Below, one piece after another: positions 16,710 through 25,237 of a stretch of 64,000 nucleotides of DNA. This stretch comes from Oscillospiraceae bacterium (lineage in GTDB: Bacteria > Bacillota > Clostridia > Saccharofermentanales > Saccharofermentanaceae). The notes under the pieces were generated by a model. It was not told the origin of the DNA. It saw nothing but the letters and a program-made list of their open reading frames with translations, and searched no databases. How positions within the stretch are numbered: position 1 is the first letter of the stretch; every line of letters begins with the position of its first letter. The translations under genes and the position numbers were made by a program. The DNA lies in assembly GCA_015069205.1 (NCBI GenBank), contig SVIZ01000001.1, positions 38,957 through 102,956 on the forward strand. Direction: 5' to 3'.

Positions 16710-16898
16710 TCAGGACTTATTTGCTTTTGTTTGTGAGTGGCATTTACCGGCCATCGCACAGTTTGCACAGTTGCATCCGCACGAACTCTTTCCCGCCTTC
16801 TTGTCTTTGATCATCACGATCACCGCAAGAGCGATAAGCCCTCCGACAACAGCGAGTATGATTATGTTTACCCAATTAGCTGCAAGCCACTCAACCAT
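16710..16898 (-). CDS. FeoB-associated Cys-rich membrane protein
   Basis: A 62-aa protein with one N-terminal membrane helix (NIIILAVVGGLIALAVIVMI) and a Cys-rich tail, SSCGCNCANCAMAGKCH, holding five cysteines. This matches the FeoB_associated family found beside feoB in Clostridia. It starts 10 bp after the feoB stop. A role in ferrous-iron transfer at the FeoB pore is inferred from context and the Cys cluster. Confidence 0.88.
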   Translation of the reverse strand: MVEWLAANWVNIIILAVVGGLIALAVIVMIKDKKAGKSSCGCNCANCAMAGKCHSQTKANKS

Positions 16899-16908
16899 TC
16901 AAAACACC

Positions 16909-19347
16909 TTAATTCTCTTTTACTGCGCCAGTGTACTTCTTGGCAGGTCTGAATACGAGGAAGCAGAGTCCTGCAAGTACAAGGATCGCAAAGATCAAGC
17001 CGATAACGTTTACCGAGCCTGAGAAAAGGAGGCCGAACTGGTAAACGATAAGTGAGATCGCATAAGCGAATACGCACTGATAGCCGATTGCAAACCAAGT
17101 CCACTTAGCTGAGTTCATCTCACGCTTGATCGCACCGATAGCAGCGAAGCAAGGAGCGCAGAGGAGGTTGAAGATGAGGAAGGAGAATCCCGCAAGAGCA
17201 GTGAGACCTTCGAAGTCAAGGACACCGAATACACCGACAACTTCTTCCTTTGCGACAAGACCCATGATCGTAGCGATAGTAGCCTTGATATTAGCAAAAC
17301 CGATAGGCGCAAAGATCCACTTGATCGCTCCGCCAACAATGCCTAATACGGATGATTCAAGTTCCATATCAGGATCGAATCCGAATCCGGCCTCTGTGTT
17401 TCCGAATACGGAACCAAGCCAGATCACGATTGAAGAAATAAGGATTACCGTTCCTGCTTTCTTGATGAAAGACCAGCCTCTCTCCCACATTGATCTTAAG
17501 AGATTTCCAAGTGTAGGCCAGTGATATGCAGGGAGCTCCATTACGAAAGGAGCGGGATCGCCTGCGAACATCTTTGTCTTCTTAAGAAGGATACCTGAGA
17601 TGATTACTGCAGCAACACCGATGAAGTATGCAGCAGGAGCAACCCATGCACCATTCATGAATGTGTGACGGAAGAGTGCTGCAGAGATAAGAGCAATGAT
17701 AGGGAGCTTTGCACCACAGGGGATGAATGTTGTTGTCATGATGGTCATCCTGCGGTCACGCTGACTCTCGATAGTCCTTGACGCCATGATACCCGGAACG
17801 CCGCAGCCTGAAGATACGAGCATAGGGATGAATGACTTTCCTGAAAGACCGAATCTTCTGAAGATACGGTCAAGTACGAACGCAACTCTTGCCATGTATC
17901 CGCATGACTCAAGGAATGCGAGGAGGAAGAAGAGAACGAGCATCTGGGGAACGAATCCCAATACCGCACCGACACCTCCTACGATACCGTCAACTACAAG
18001 GCCGGTAACGAATTCGTTAGCGCCGGCTTTTTCGAGTCCGGAACTTACAAGATCAGGGATGCTTGGAACGAAGACCGCACCTTCAACTTCATCCATACCA
18101 GGCGTTGTGAACTCGCCATCCTCATCAAGGGCACCTGCTGCTTCAAGCGCAGCGTTAAGTTCATATCCGTTTTCTTCAAGTTCATCAGCATAGAATCCGT
18201 AATCTTCTTCGAAGGCACCGAAATCAGCATCTTCGAAGTCTGCCTGAAGATTCTCTGCACCGGTTACATCGTTGTCGACAGCTGCATCGATCACAGCCTT
18301 AACATCGCCAACAAACACATTCTCTCCTGCCCACTCATCGACCATTTCTTCATAGCCTGAACGTCCGATTCCGAAGAGGTACCAGCCGTCACCGAAGATC
18401 TGATCGTTAGTGAAGTCAGTAGCGCTCGCACCGAATGCCGTCATTGCGATCCAGTAAACCGCATACATGATGACTCCGAAAATAGGAAGTGCCAGGATCC
18501 TGTTTGTTACGATCTTATCGATCTTATCTGATGTGGACTGCTTAGCCTTATTCTGCTTTTTGTAGCAGCTCTTGATGATGGATGCGATATATACATATCT
18601 TTCATTTGTAATGATGGACTCTGCATCATCATCGAGTTCCTTCTCAGCTGCTGCGATATCCTTCTCGATATGCTCCATCTTCTCTTTGGAGATATTGAGC
18701 TTTGCAATGATCTTCTCGTCACGCTCGAAGATCTTGATCGCATACCATCTCTGCTTGTCCTCATTCATATCGTGAAGCACTGCTTCCTCGATATGAGCAA
18801 GGGCATGCTCTACAGGACCGGAGAAAGAATGAGGCGGAAGAGTCTTTGTACCGTTAGCAGCCTTGATAGCTTCTTCTGCAGCTTCCATGATTCCCGTACC
18901 CTTAAGAGCGGAGATCGCTACTGCCTTGCAGCCCATCTGCTCAGAGAGTGCATCGAGATTGATCTTATCGCCGTTCTTGTTGACGAGGTCAATCATGTTG
19001 ACAGCCATAACAACCGGAATACCGAGTTCCGTAAGCTGTGTTGTGAGATATAAGTTACGCTCCAGGTTTGTACCGTCAACAATGTTGAGGATAACATCCG
19101 GATTCTCATCTATAAGATAATTTCTTGCGACTACTTCCTCTAATGTATAAGGAGAAAGTGAATAAATACCGGGAAGGTCAGTGATAGTTACACCGTCATG
19201 CTTTTTAAGCTTACCTTCCTTCTTTTCTACCGTAACGCCGGGCCAGTTACCTACAAACTGGTTTGAACCCGTAAGCGCGTTAAAGAGCGTTGTCTTACCG
19301 CAGTTCGGGTTACCCGCTAATGCAATTTTGATTTCACTGTTTGCCAT
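16909..19347 (-). CDS. feoB: Ferrous iron transport protein B with large acidic insertion
   Basis: An 812-aa FeoB. The cytosolic G domain has G1 GNPNCGKTT, G3 DLPG and G4 NMID. The membrane part carries the two Gate regions with CG motifs (SSGCGVPG and PCGAKLP) expected of the Fe(II) pore. Between the first and second membrane segments (about residues 324-429) sits a roughly 100-residue Asp/Glu-rich insertion not typical of model FeoB proteins. I chose ATG at 19347, which has GAGGGG 8 nt upstream, over an in-frame TTG at 19365. It forms an operon with two feoA genes upstream and the Cys-rich gene downstream, under the GTTAGC boxes at 19863-19908. Confidence 0.95.
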   Translation of the reverse strand: MANSEIKIALAGNPNCGKTTLFNALTGSNQFVGNWPGVTVEKKEGKLKKHDGVTITDLPGIYSLSPYTLEEVVARNYLIDENPDVILNIVDGTNLERNLYLTTQLTELGIPVVMAVNMIDLVNKNGDKINLDALSEQMGCKAVAISALKGTGIMEAAEEAIKAANGTKTLPPHSFSGPVEHALAHIEEAVLHDMNEDKQRWYAIKIFERDEKIIAKLNISKEKMEHIEKDIAAAEKELDDDAESIITNERYVYIASIIKSCYKKQNKAKQSTSDKIDKIVTNRILALPIFGVIMYAVYWIAMTAFGASATDFTNDQIFGDGWYLFGIGRSGYEEMVDEWAGENVFVGDVKAVIDAAVDNDVTGAENLQADFEDADFGAFEEDYGFYADELEENGYELNAALEAAGALDEDGEFTTPGMDEVEGAVFVPSIPDLVSSGLEKAGANEFVTGLVVDGIVGGVGAVLGFVPQMLVLFFLLAFLESCGYMARVAFVLDRIFRRFGLSGKSFIPMLVSSGCGVPGIMASRTIESQRDRRMTIMTTTFIPCGAKLPIIALISAALFRHTFMNGAWVAPAAYFIGVAAVIISGILLKKTKMFAGDPAPFVMELPAYHWPTLGNLLRSMWERGWSFIKKAGTVILISSIVIWLGSVFGNTEAGFGFDPDMELESSVLGIVGGAIKWIFAPIGFANIKATIATIMGLVAKEEVVGVFGVLDFEGLTALAGFSFLIFNLLCAPCFAAIGAIKREMNSAKWTWFAIGYQCVFAYAISLIVYQFGLLFSGSVNVIGLIFAILVLAGLCFLVFRPAKKYTGAVKEN

Positions 19348-19365
19348 ATTGTATGCCCCTCTCAA

Positions 19366-19587
19366 TTACTCGATTACAACCATCTCGGCATCTGCCTTAC
19401 GGAGTGAGAGCTCATACCCTCTTACCGTAACTTCAACAGGATCTCCGAGCGGTGCAACTTTACGGACATAGATCTCAACACCCTTTGTGATGCCCATGTC
19501 CATGATCCTACGCTTTACGGCACCCTCACCGTTAAGCTTTGTGACCTTGACAGTCTCACCGACCTTAACTTCTCTTAATGTCCTCAC
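19366..19587 (-). CDS. feoA: Ferrous iron transport protein A (SH3-like)
   Basis: A 73-aa FeoA with the characteristic RRIMDMGITKGVEIYVRKVAPLGDPVEVTVRGYELSL pattern broken here for length: RRIMDMGI, then VAPLGDP, then RGYELSLR. It starts at GTG 19587, with GGAGG 8 nt before. FeoA interacts with FeoB and is needed for Fe(II) uptake in several bacteria. It lies 18 bp upstream of the chosen feoB start. Confidence 0.92.
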   Translation of the reverse strand: MRTLREVKVGETVKVTKLNGEGAVKRRIMDMGITKGVEIYVRKVAPLGDPVEVTVRGYELSLRKADAEMVVIE

Positions 19588-19600
19588 AGACCAATCCTCC

Positions 19601-19813
19601 TTATATCATTATTTTCTTTGCTAACTCTTCACTGACAGCCACGCGGCTTTCCTTCACCTTGACTATCAGGTTCTCACCAATACTGCTGACGACACTAACT
19701 TCACCGCCTACAGTGAAGCCCATGTCTTCAAGGTGTTTTTTCATCTCAGGATTTCCGCCAATTTTTTTAATAATCTGGGGCTGTCCCAGATCTGCATATG
19801 CCAAAGGCATCAT
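19601..19813 (-). CDS. feoA: Second FeoA-domain protein
   Basis: A 70-aa FeoA-type protein with KHLEDMGFTVGGEVSVVS and the terminal VKESRVAVSEELAKKI. I chose ATG at 19813 because AGGAGAG lies 6 nt upstream; an upstream in-frame alternative lacks a site. Two feoA genes before feoB is common in Clostridia, and the proteins may form a heteromeric cap on FeoB. First gene of the feo operon. Confidence 0.9.
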   Translation of the reverse strand: MMPLAYADLGQPQIIKKIGGNPEMKKHLEDMGFTVGGEVSVVSSIGENLIVKVKESRVAVSEELAKKIMI

Positions 19814-19862
19814 AACCACTCTCCTATCCGCGGCAAAAAAAGTCCGCACAAACCTATCTGAA

Positions 19863-19986
19863 GTTAGCTACCACTAACCGATAACAAGTATAGTTAGCAA
19901 CTGCTAACGAGTCAAGCGGTTTTGTATATAAAATCACAGATATTTATGTTGAAATATGGTTATATTTTTGGTAAGTTATTGCTAAC
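19863..19986. promoter_or_regulatory. Divergent feoA/dtxR promoter region with three boxes
   Basis: GTTAGC-TACC-ACTAAC (19863-19878), GTTAGC-AACT-GCTAAC (19893-19908, perfect) and GTAAGT-TATT-GCTAAC (19971-19986) lie between feoA and the DtxR-family gene. The last lies about 20 bp before the regulator start. This implies joint control of iron uptake and autoregulation. Confidence 0.65.
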
Positions 19987-20007
19987 TTTCGAGAAGGGAT
20001 ATCTGTT

Positions 20008-20379
20008 ATGGCAATACTCGAATCCAGCGAAATCTATGTTGAGACTATATATATACTGTCGTTGGAATCAGATACAGTCAGGGCTAAAGACATAAGCAAT
20101 TATATGGAAGTCACCAGGCCTTCCGTAAGCAGGGCATTAAATGTGCTCAGAGATAAAGGGCTCATTAAAAATACCGGCAACGGAATCATACAGCTGACCG
20201 AAGGCGGCATAATACTTGCCAAACACATATACGAACGCAAACTCCTTATAACCAGGCACTTCATTGAACTTGGCGTTGACGAGGATACCGCAAAAGACGA
20301 TGCAAGACGCATTGAACGTTTCTTAAGCGATACCACTTTTAATGCGATAAGGGCCAGTCTGATACGTAAAGGCGCTTGA
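20008..20379 (+). CDS. DtxR/MntR-family regulator with degenerate metal site
   Basis: A 123-aa protein with the DtxR winged HTH (AKDISNYMEVTRPSVSRAL at residues ~30-48) and the dimerisation helices, but no C-terminal SH3 domain, like MntR. Aligned by eye with MntR, ligand Asp8 is Ile, His77 is Lys (IYERK where relatives have YERH), Glu99 is Arg and His103 is Arg (RRIER); Glu11 and Glu102 remain. It therefore may not bind Mn/Fe in the classical way. It lies divergent to feoA and is the obvious candidate to bind the GTTAGC boxes. Start ATG has GAAGGGA upstream. Confidence 0.88.
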   Translation: MAILESSEIYVETIYILSLESDTVRAKDISNYMEVTRPSVSRALNVLRDKGLIKNTGNGIIQLTEGGIILAKHIYERKLLITRHFIELGVDEDTAKDDARRIERFLSDTTFNAIRASLIRKGA

Positions 20380-20486
20380 TCCAACCCACCACTTCCATCT
20401 GAATATTTGCTCTTATTTCTTTCAAATAGTAAACTTAACTCATTGTTTATGGGGATCAGCTGTCGTTAAGCTGCTTGGGAGTGTTT

Positions 20487-22148
20487 ATGAAAAAGAAGAG
20501 AAATAAGAAAGCAATAATCTTCACCGCTATTGTCATGTTTATTGGAATCCTGCTGGTATTGGCAGGTTTCTTCGGCGGATGGTTTTTAGGTCTCTTCTAT
20601 AAAGATCTAGATTATAAGAACATAACACCCGCTGATATGGGCAAACAGATAGAAACTGACATCCAGGTCTATTACGATAATATCGACGTTCCGGACAAAA
20701 CACTGCAGCTCCTGGGCGGATTAAACTCTGACGATTATAAGTTTATTATTCTGGATCTTTCGAATTTAAGTGAGGAAGACAAGGAAACATATTACGACAG
20801 CATTATTCAGCACATCACCATCAAGGGCACGTTAAGAGCTGTTGATGACGAAGAATACCAGGAGGTAACCGGAGCACTTTTCGAACTCTATGACTATATG
20901 TACTACGAAAGACTGGAACAAGCTAAAGCCGAGAACGGCGAAGACTATGAAACCTCGTATACTCTGGACCAGTTTCACGATTTTCTTAGTGATTCAGTCA
21001 TTCCTTACTGCATAGAAGTCAAGTCAATATCCACATTCAACTGGATTCCGTTCATTCCCGCCGGCGTATTAGTATTCATAATAGCTCTTATTCTGGAGAT
21101 ATGCCTTGTCTTCAAATTCAAAAAGAGGATCGTCCTCCCTATTGTCTACGGACTTATGGTAATCGTTCCTGCAATAATGTTTTGGAATCACATAAGGACT
21201 ATACTGACGATCAACAAAGTCGCTGATGGTTTCTACACAATGAAGAACTACGAATGCACAGATACCATGGGCTTGCTGGCTTCAAACTCACAGACATCAG
21301 ATGACGTGTTCAACTGGATCTTTGACAAGCATTTGTATGGTGCGCCAAATGTCTTTTCCATTGACGATGACAGTGTAGGCTTCGGTTGTGCCACATTTGC
21401 AGCGGTCACTCCTGAAGGAGACCATATCTTCGGACGCAATTTCGATCTTATGGAGACGGACACTTTGCTCGTATATTCCCATCCTGACGGATGTTATGAA
21501 TCCATTGGCGTTACCGGGCTCTCATTTTTCGGAACCGGCGAGAATGCACAGGTGGATCCCGACTCTGCTTTGGGCAAATTCGTCATGGTGATCACCCCTT
21601 ACTTTGTGCTCGACGGCATGAACGAGAAAGGTGTCGCAGCGGGGATCCTTCAGGTCAACATCGATGAGCCGCATCAGGATAACGGCAAGCCCGATCTGCC
21701 TGTATATATGGCAATAAGAGGAATACTGGACACGTGTGCATCAGTTGATGAGGCATTATCTTTGCTCGAATCTTATGATATACATTCAGACCTTGGAAAC
21801 TATCACCTGTTCATCACCGACAGATCAGGCAGATATGTCGTAGTCGAATGGCTTGATAATGAGATGGTCGTAACAGAATATCCGTACTGCACCAACAGCG
21901 TAATCGCTCCGGGCATGTATTACGACATGGGCGATCCCGATGACAGAATAACAACCATTGATGAAAACCTAGGTCCAAGCCTTATTGCTACAGAACAGGA
22001 AGCAATGGATATCCTTGATAAAGTTCATAACAAACAGGGACTTACCGAATGGTCCTGCGTCTATAACCTTGACGATTTCACCGTCAGCATCTGCCTTGAT
22101 GCAGACTTCGGAACAACTTACACTTTCAGCGTCACGGATTTTGCATGA
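20487..22148 (+). CDS. Membrane-anchored NTN amide hydrolase (AAT/choloylglycine-hydrolase-like)
   Basis: A 553-aa protein with an N-terminal membrane helix (residues ~10-35), an extracytoplasmic stretch, two further helices near residues 180-240, and a C-terminal domain resembling acyl-CoA:6-APA acyltransferase/linear amide C-N hydrolases. GFGCATFAA contains the likely nucleophile Cys, followed by GRNFD and FVLDGMNEKGVAAG. Such enzymes cleave or form amide bonds such as in bile salts, N-acyl amines or beta-lactams. Here Cys is internal rather than N-terminal, so activation would need cleavage or this is a divergent form. ATG at 20487 with GGGAG upstream is preferred over the TTG at 20475. 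Confidence 0.75.
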   Translation: MKKKRNKKAIIFTAIVMFIGILLVLAGFFGGWFLGLFYKDLDYKNITPADMGKQIETDIQVYYDNIDVPDKTLQLLGGLNSDDYKFIILDLSNLSEEDKETYYDSIIQHITIKGTLRAVDDEEYQEVTGALFELYDYMYYERLEQAKAENGEDYETSYTLDQFHDFLSDSVIPYCIEVKSISTFNWIPFIPAGVLVFIIALILEICLVFKFKKRIVLPIVYGLMVIVPAIMFWNHIRTILTINKVADGFYTMKNYECTDTMGLLASNSQTSDDVFNWIFDKHLYGAPNVFSIDDDSVGFGCATFAAVTPEGDHIFGRNFDLMETDTLLVYSHPDGCYESIGVTGLSFFGTGENAQVDPDSALGKFVMVITPYFVLDGMNEKGVAAGILQVNIDEPHQDNGKPDLPVYMAIRGILDTCASVDEALSLLESYDIHSDLGNYHLFITDRSGRYVVVEWLDNEMVVTEYPYCTNSVIAPGMYYDMGDPDDRITTIDENLGPSLIATEQEAMDILDKVHNKQGLTEWSCVYNLDDFTVSICLDADFGTTYTFSVTDFA

Positions 22149-22299
22149 CAAGCCGCCGTTCCGCGATAAACCCATTAAAATCACTGTGATACAATAAACC
22201 AGACAGCCATGTCGGGTAAGAAAATACGGCATCTCTCACTCTCTGTCGTGTTTTTTCGAATGGGCTGATGATAGATTCGGAAGTGAAAGGAGGTCAGAC

Positions 22300-22911
22300 A
22301 TGGACACTATAAAGGTAGGAGCTTTCCTGAAAGCACTTCGTAAAGAACACGGTCTTTCACAAGAGCAGCTCGCTGACAAATTTAATGTCTCATCAAGATC
22401 GGTCTCACGCTGGGAGAACGGCAACACAATGCCCGACATCAGCATCATGATCGAACTGGCTGATTTCTACGATGTTGACATCCGCGACCTTCTGCGCGGA
22501 GAAAGGAAGAGTGGGAAAATGGAAGAAAACTTAAAAGAAACATTGGAAATGGTAGCGGAGTACACCGAAGCCGACAAGTCAAAGATCCTTAAAAAGGTTT
22601 ATATCTGCGGTGTGTGCACTCTGATCACTTCAGTAGCATCATTGATCTTATACTTCATCACATACTACTGGAATACAGGAATAGTCCTTACACCATTCCT
22701 GCTTATACTTGCCAGCGGCATTTTCGGAATCAACACGATGCTTGCAGGTCTTCAGCTCAAGGGCAAGATGAGCAAAAAGAGAAACAAGAGGCTGATCACC
22801 ATTTCCGTTACCATATGGGTAGTGCTCGCAGTAATTCTCCTGATGTTTGTGACCTTCATCCTTCCGAAGATCCTCTTTTACACAATTGGACCCGGCGCCG
22901 GAAGCATATAA
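22300..22911 (+). CDS. XRE-family HTH protein with two to three membrane helices
   Basis: A 203-aa protein with an N-terminal XRE HTH (LSQEQLADKFNVSSRSVSRWE at residues ~18-38) and C-terminal helices near residues 100-150 and 168-190. Membrane-tethered XRE regulators of this type are common in Firmicutes, and many sit beside membrane peptidases or transporters. GAAAGGAGG lies 8 nt before ATG. Its last 56 bp overlap antisense with the 3' end of the CPBP protease gene. Confidence 0.82.
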   Translation: MDTIKVGAFLKALRKEHGLSQEQLADKFNVSSRSVSRWENGNTMPDISIMIELADFYDVDIRDLLRGERKSGKMEENLKETLEMVAEYTEADKSKILKKVYICGVCTLITSVASLILYFITYYWNTGIVLTPFLLILASGIFGINTMLAGLQLKGKMSKKRNKRLITISVTIWVVLAVILLMFVTFILPKILFYTIGPGAGSI

Positions 22912-23803
22912 GGAGAATACCTAAGGCCAAAGCCAGTACAACAGTCGTCAGGATGCTTGCTTCAATTCCGTACTCTGCCCCGTTCAGGATGTTTCTGCCA
23001 ACAGATCTCATGTCAAGTACTGCTGTTACCGCAGCATCTTTTCCGCTCAGATTGAGGCCAAGGATTGAGTAAAGGATATAGTTCCAAACTGAATGAAGTC
23101 CACATGCCGCCCAAATACTCTTAAAACGGTGTGTAACAAGCGAGAAGATAAGAGATATCAGGATAAGGTTTATAACAGCTACAGCTGTAATGACCGGTCT
23201 TCCTCCCTGCATATTACCGATATGGGGAACGGTAAACAGGATCGCAGATACTCCGAACGCCACGGGAACTGATGTCTTCTTTATGAGGAGCTGCTGGACT
23301 ATACCTCTGCAAAGGATCTCTTCCATTGCACCCTGGAATACGAAGCACAAGGCCATAAGCAATACCATCTTAACGTCGATATTTACGAACACACCGTTAA
23401 ACTGTAACGCGCCGCAAATAGTAATGGAGATAACAGAAACTGCCAGAAGAACAGCACCCAGAGCAATTCCTATAAAGTAACTGCAGAAGTTTTTGGTAAG
23501 TCCAAGCTCTGATACAGTCTTCTTCTGGAACAGTTTCCATAATAGGAATATGATTACGATCATGACTGAATAGCCTAAATAGGTTATCAGCGTGATCGTA
23601 TTTTCGTCGAACATCTCCCCTTCAAGAGGATTCATGCCGCACGCAAAATGAACTGCCAAGGCAAGACCTTCACCCACAAGTTCACTTCCAAACTTAAATA
23701 AATAGAAAATAAGGATGACCTTGATGACGTATAAGATCTTTGGCATCTCCGTGCGGTTGTTGAAAGGACTGATATTTCTAATAAATTCTTTTATCTTACT
23801 CAT
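22856..23803 (-). CDS. CPBP family intramembrane glutamic endopeptidase
   Basis: A 315-aa polytopic protein with about eight helices. It carries the CAAX-protease/Abi motif 1 MEEILCRG (EE-x3-R), motif 2 FTVPHIGN and a later HSVWN, the Glu and His residues used in catalysis. Prokaryotic members act in bacteriocin self-immunity or regulated proteolysis, but the substrate here is unknown. The gene converges on the XRE gene and overlaps it by 56 bp. Confidence 0.85.
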   Translation of the reverse strand: MSKIKEFIRNISPFNNRTEMPKILYVIKVILIFYLFKFGSELVGEGLALAVHFACGMNPLEGEMFDENTITLITYLGYSVMIVIIFLLWKLFQKKTVSELGLTKNFCSYFIGIALGAVLLAVSVISITICGALQFNGVFVNIDVKMVLLMALCFVFQGAMEEILCRGIVQQLLIKKTSVPVAFGVSAILFTVPHIGNMQGGRPVITAVAVINLILISLIFSLVTHRFKSIWAACGLHSVWNYILYSILGLNLSGKDAAVTAVLDMRSVGRNILNGAEYGIEASILTTVVLALALGILLICFRRRVQLCKRGSSEG

Positions 23804-23887
23804 GTTTATTCTCCTGATTTGGGCGCACTAATACATAAGCCCGGTCCTGCCGGACAATTCTTAAACAAAACTGAATGTGGAAAAAAT

Positions 23888-24268
23888 TTAAGCGGGGAGC
23901 CCGTTAATGAGGAAATAAATCAGCATAGAGATCAGATCGATTCCAAGCAGGATACCGAATCCTATAAGAAACCATTTTAAAGCGGTTTTCGCGCGTTTGC
24001 CGTTCTTTTCCGTAAGGACCTTCTGGTCGATGACATCTGCCATGGTCTTATGGTCATCAGTCCTGATGGGTTCTATCCCCTTAAGGAGATAGTCCGTTGT
24101 CACTTCGAAGATGTCACTCATAATGATCACTTTATCTAGATCAGGGGTTGCCTGTTCGCTCTCCCATTTTGAGACAGCCTGACGGGATACTCCGACAGCA
24201 TCTGCCAGTTCTTCCTGGGACATGCCTTTTGACTTTCGAAGGCTCTGTATTCTATCTGCAATTGTCAT
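23888..24268 (-). CDS. XRE-family HTH protein with C-terminal membrane helix
   Basis: A 126-aa protein: [24 protein letters not shown] at about residues 15-35 and a helix [21 protein letters not shown] near the C-terminus. ATG at 24268 has GGAGGT 7 nt upstream, so the longer upstream frame is not used. It lies 85 bp upstream of, and in the same direction as, the CPBP protease gene and may regulate it. Confidence 0.85.
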   Translation of the reverse strand: MTIADRIQSLRKSKGMSQEELADAVGVSRQAVSKWESEQATPDLDKVIIMSDIFEVTTDYLLKGIEPIRTDDHKTMADVIDQKVLTEKNGKRAKTALKWFLIGFGILLGIDLISMLIYFLINGLPA

Positions 24269-24375
24269 GTATTCCACCTCCAAGGATTGCTGGCCTGAGA
24301 TTAACAAAATCATCCTTTACATAACCACCAACCAGACTTTGAACTTTGTCAACCGACGGTTGCAATCCTTAATTT

Positions 24376-24480
24376 TCAGGCATTTTGCCTGTTAAGTCTG
24401 AACATAAGGACAGTCACGACACCGTCATCATCTTCTCCAACAATATCAAACCCGAACCGTTTACAGTTTTCTGGCCTTAA
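24376..24480 (-). pseudogene. Possible GNAT acetyltransferase C-terminal remnant
   Basis: In a frame different from the upstream methyltransferase, codons ending at 24376 read ENCKRFGFDIVGEDDDG then VVTVLMFRLNRQNA and stop. The KRFGF-x-x-x-GE pattern is typical of the last strand and helix of GNAT acetyltransferases. No start or N-terminal domain is present, because the methyltransferase gene occupies the upstream DNA. It may be the remains of a gene replaced by recombination. Confidence 0.3.
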
Positions 24481-25234
24481 TGCAGAACGAAATAGGCAGC
24501 ATCTTTGCCTTTCTGGTCTTGGGGTCGGGATCATTTTCAGATTCCATGGCCTCCTTACTGCTTTCTTCCACGAACTGTTCGATAAGGAATCCGGCCTTTG
24601 CAAGAGCATTGATATATGTGGATATCTTCCTGTTGCACAGAACGATCTCACTGCCATGAACAGTCATCTTAAAGTAACTGTCATCAAAATAGCTCTTAGT
24701 CATACAGAACTTGTCATCGTCCTCAATAACATCCATACGCTCATCGCTTGACCATGCGATGCAATAATTCAAGGTATGGTGCCAGCTGAAGATAAAGATG
24801 CCGTCCTTTTTAAGATATGAGGCGATCTTATCAAATGTTCCCTGCAGATCAGTCGTCCAGCCAATTCCGTATATTGAATAAACATAGTCAAAATATTCTT
24901 TGGGCACGTCCAGTTCATCTTCCATCTTGGCACACAGAAGTTTGGCTGAACATCCATTGTCAGCAAGCAGTTTGGCCGCATTTTCGAGCTGTGTTTGTGA
25001 TATATCGACTCCCCACAGTTCTTTTGCACCCTTATTCGCGTTATAAAGCAAAGAGTGTCCGCTTCCGCAGCAAATCTCAAGCATGCTTTTTCCGCGCACA
25101 TCTCCAAACAGATGCAGATCCTCTTCCGTAACAAAACGCACACCATACTGAGGCAGCGCCGTGGTACCAAACCACTGATCCGCATGCTCATTCCAATATT
25201 TCTTATTTGTCTCGATTATTTCTTTATCAAGCAT
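24461..25234 (-). CDS. Class I SAM-dependent methyltransferase
   Basis: A 257-aa methyltransferase with motif I MLEICCGSGHSLLY, acidic VDISQTQL, and FDYVYSIYGIGW and YLKKDGIFIFSWHH motifs in standard order. The protein is full length, ending PISFCIKARKL. It begins 3 bp after the stop of the TPR protein, with no clear Shine-Dalgarno, so coupling is likely. Target unknown. Confidence 0.85.
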   Translation of the reverse strand: MLDKEIIETNKKYWNEHADQWFGTTALPQYGVRFVTEEDLHLFGDVRGKSMLEICCGSGHSLLYNANKGAKELWGVDISQTQLENAAKLLADNGCSAKLLCAKMEDELDVPKEYFDYVYSIYGIGWTTDLQGTFDKIASYLKKDGIFIFSWHHTLNYCIAWSSDERMDVIEDDDKFCMTKSYFDDSYFKMTVHGSEIVLCNRKISTYINALAKAGFLIEQFVEESSKEAMESENDPDPKTRKAKMLPISFCIKARKL

Positions 25235-25237
25235 AGG

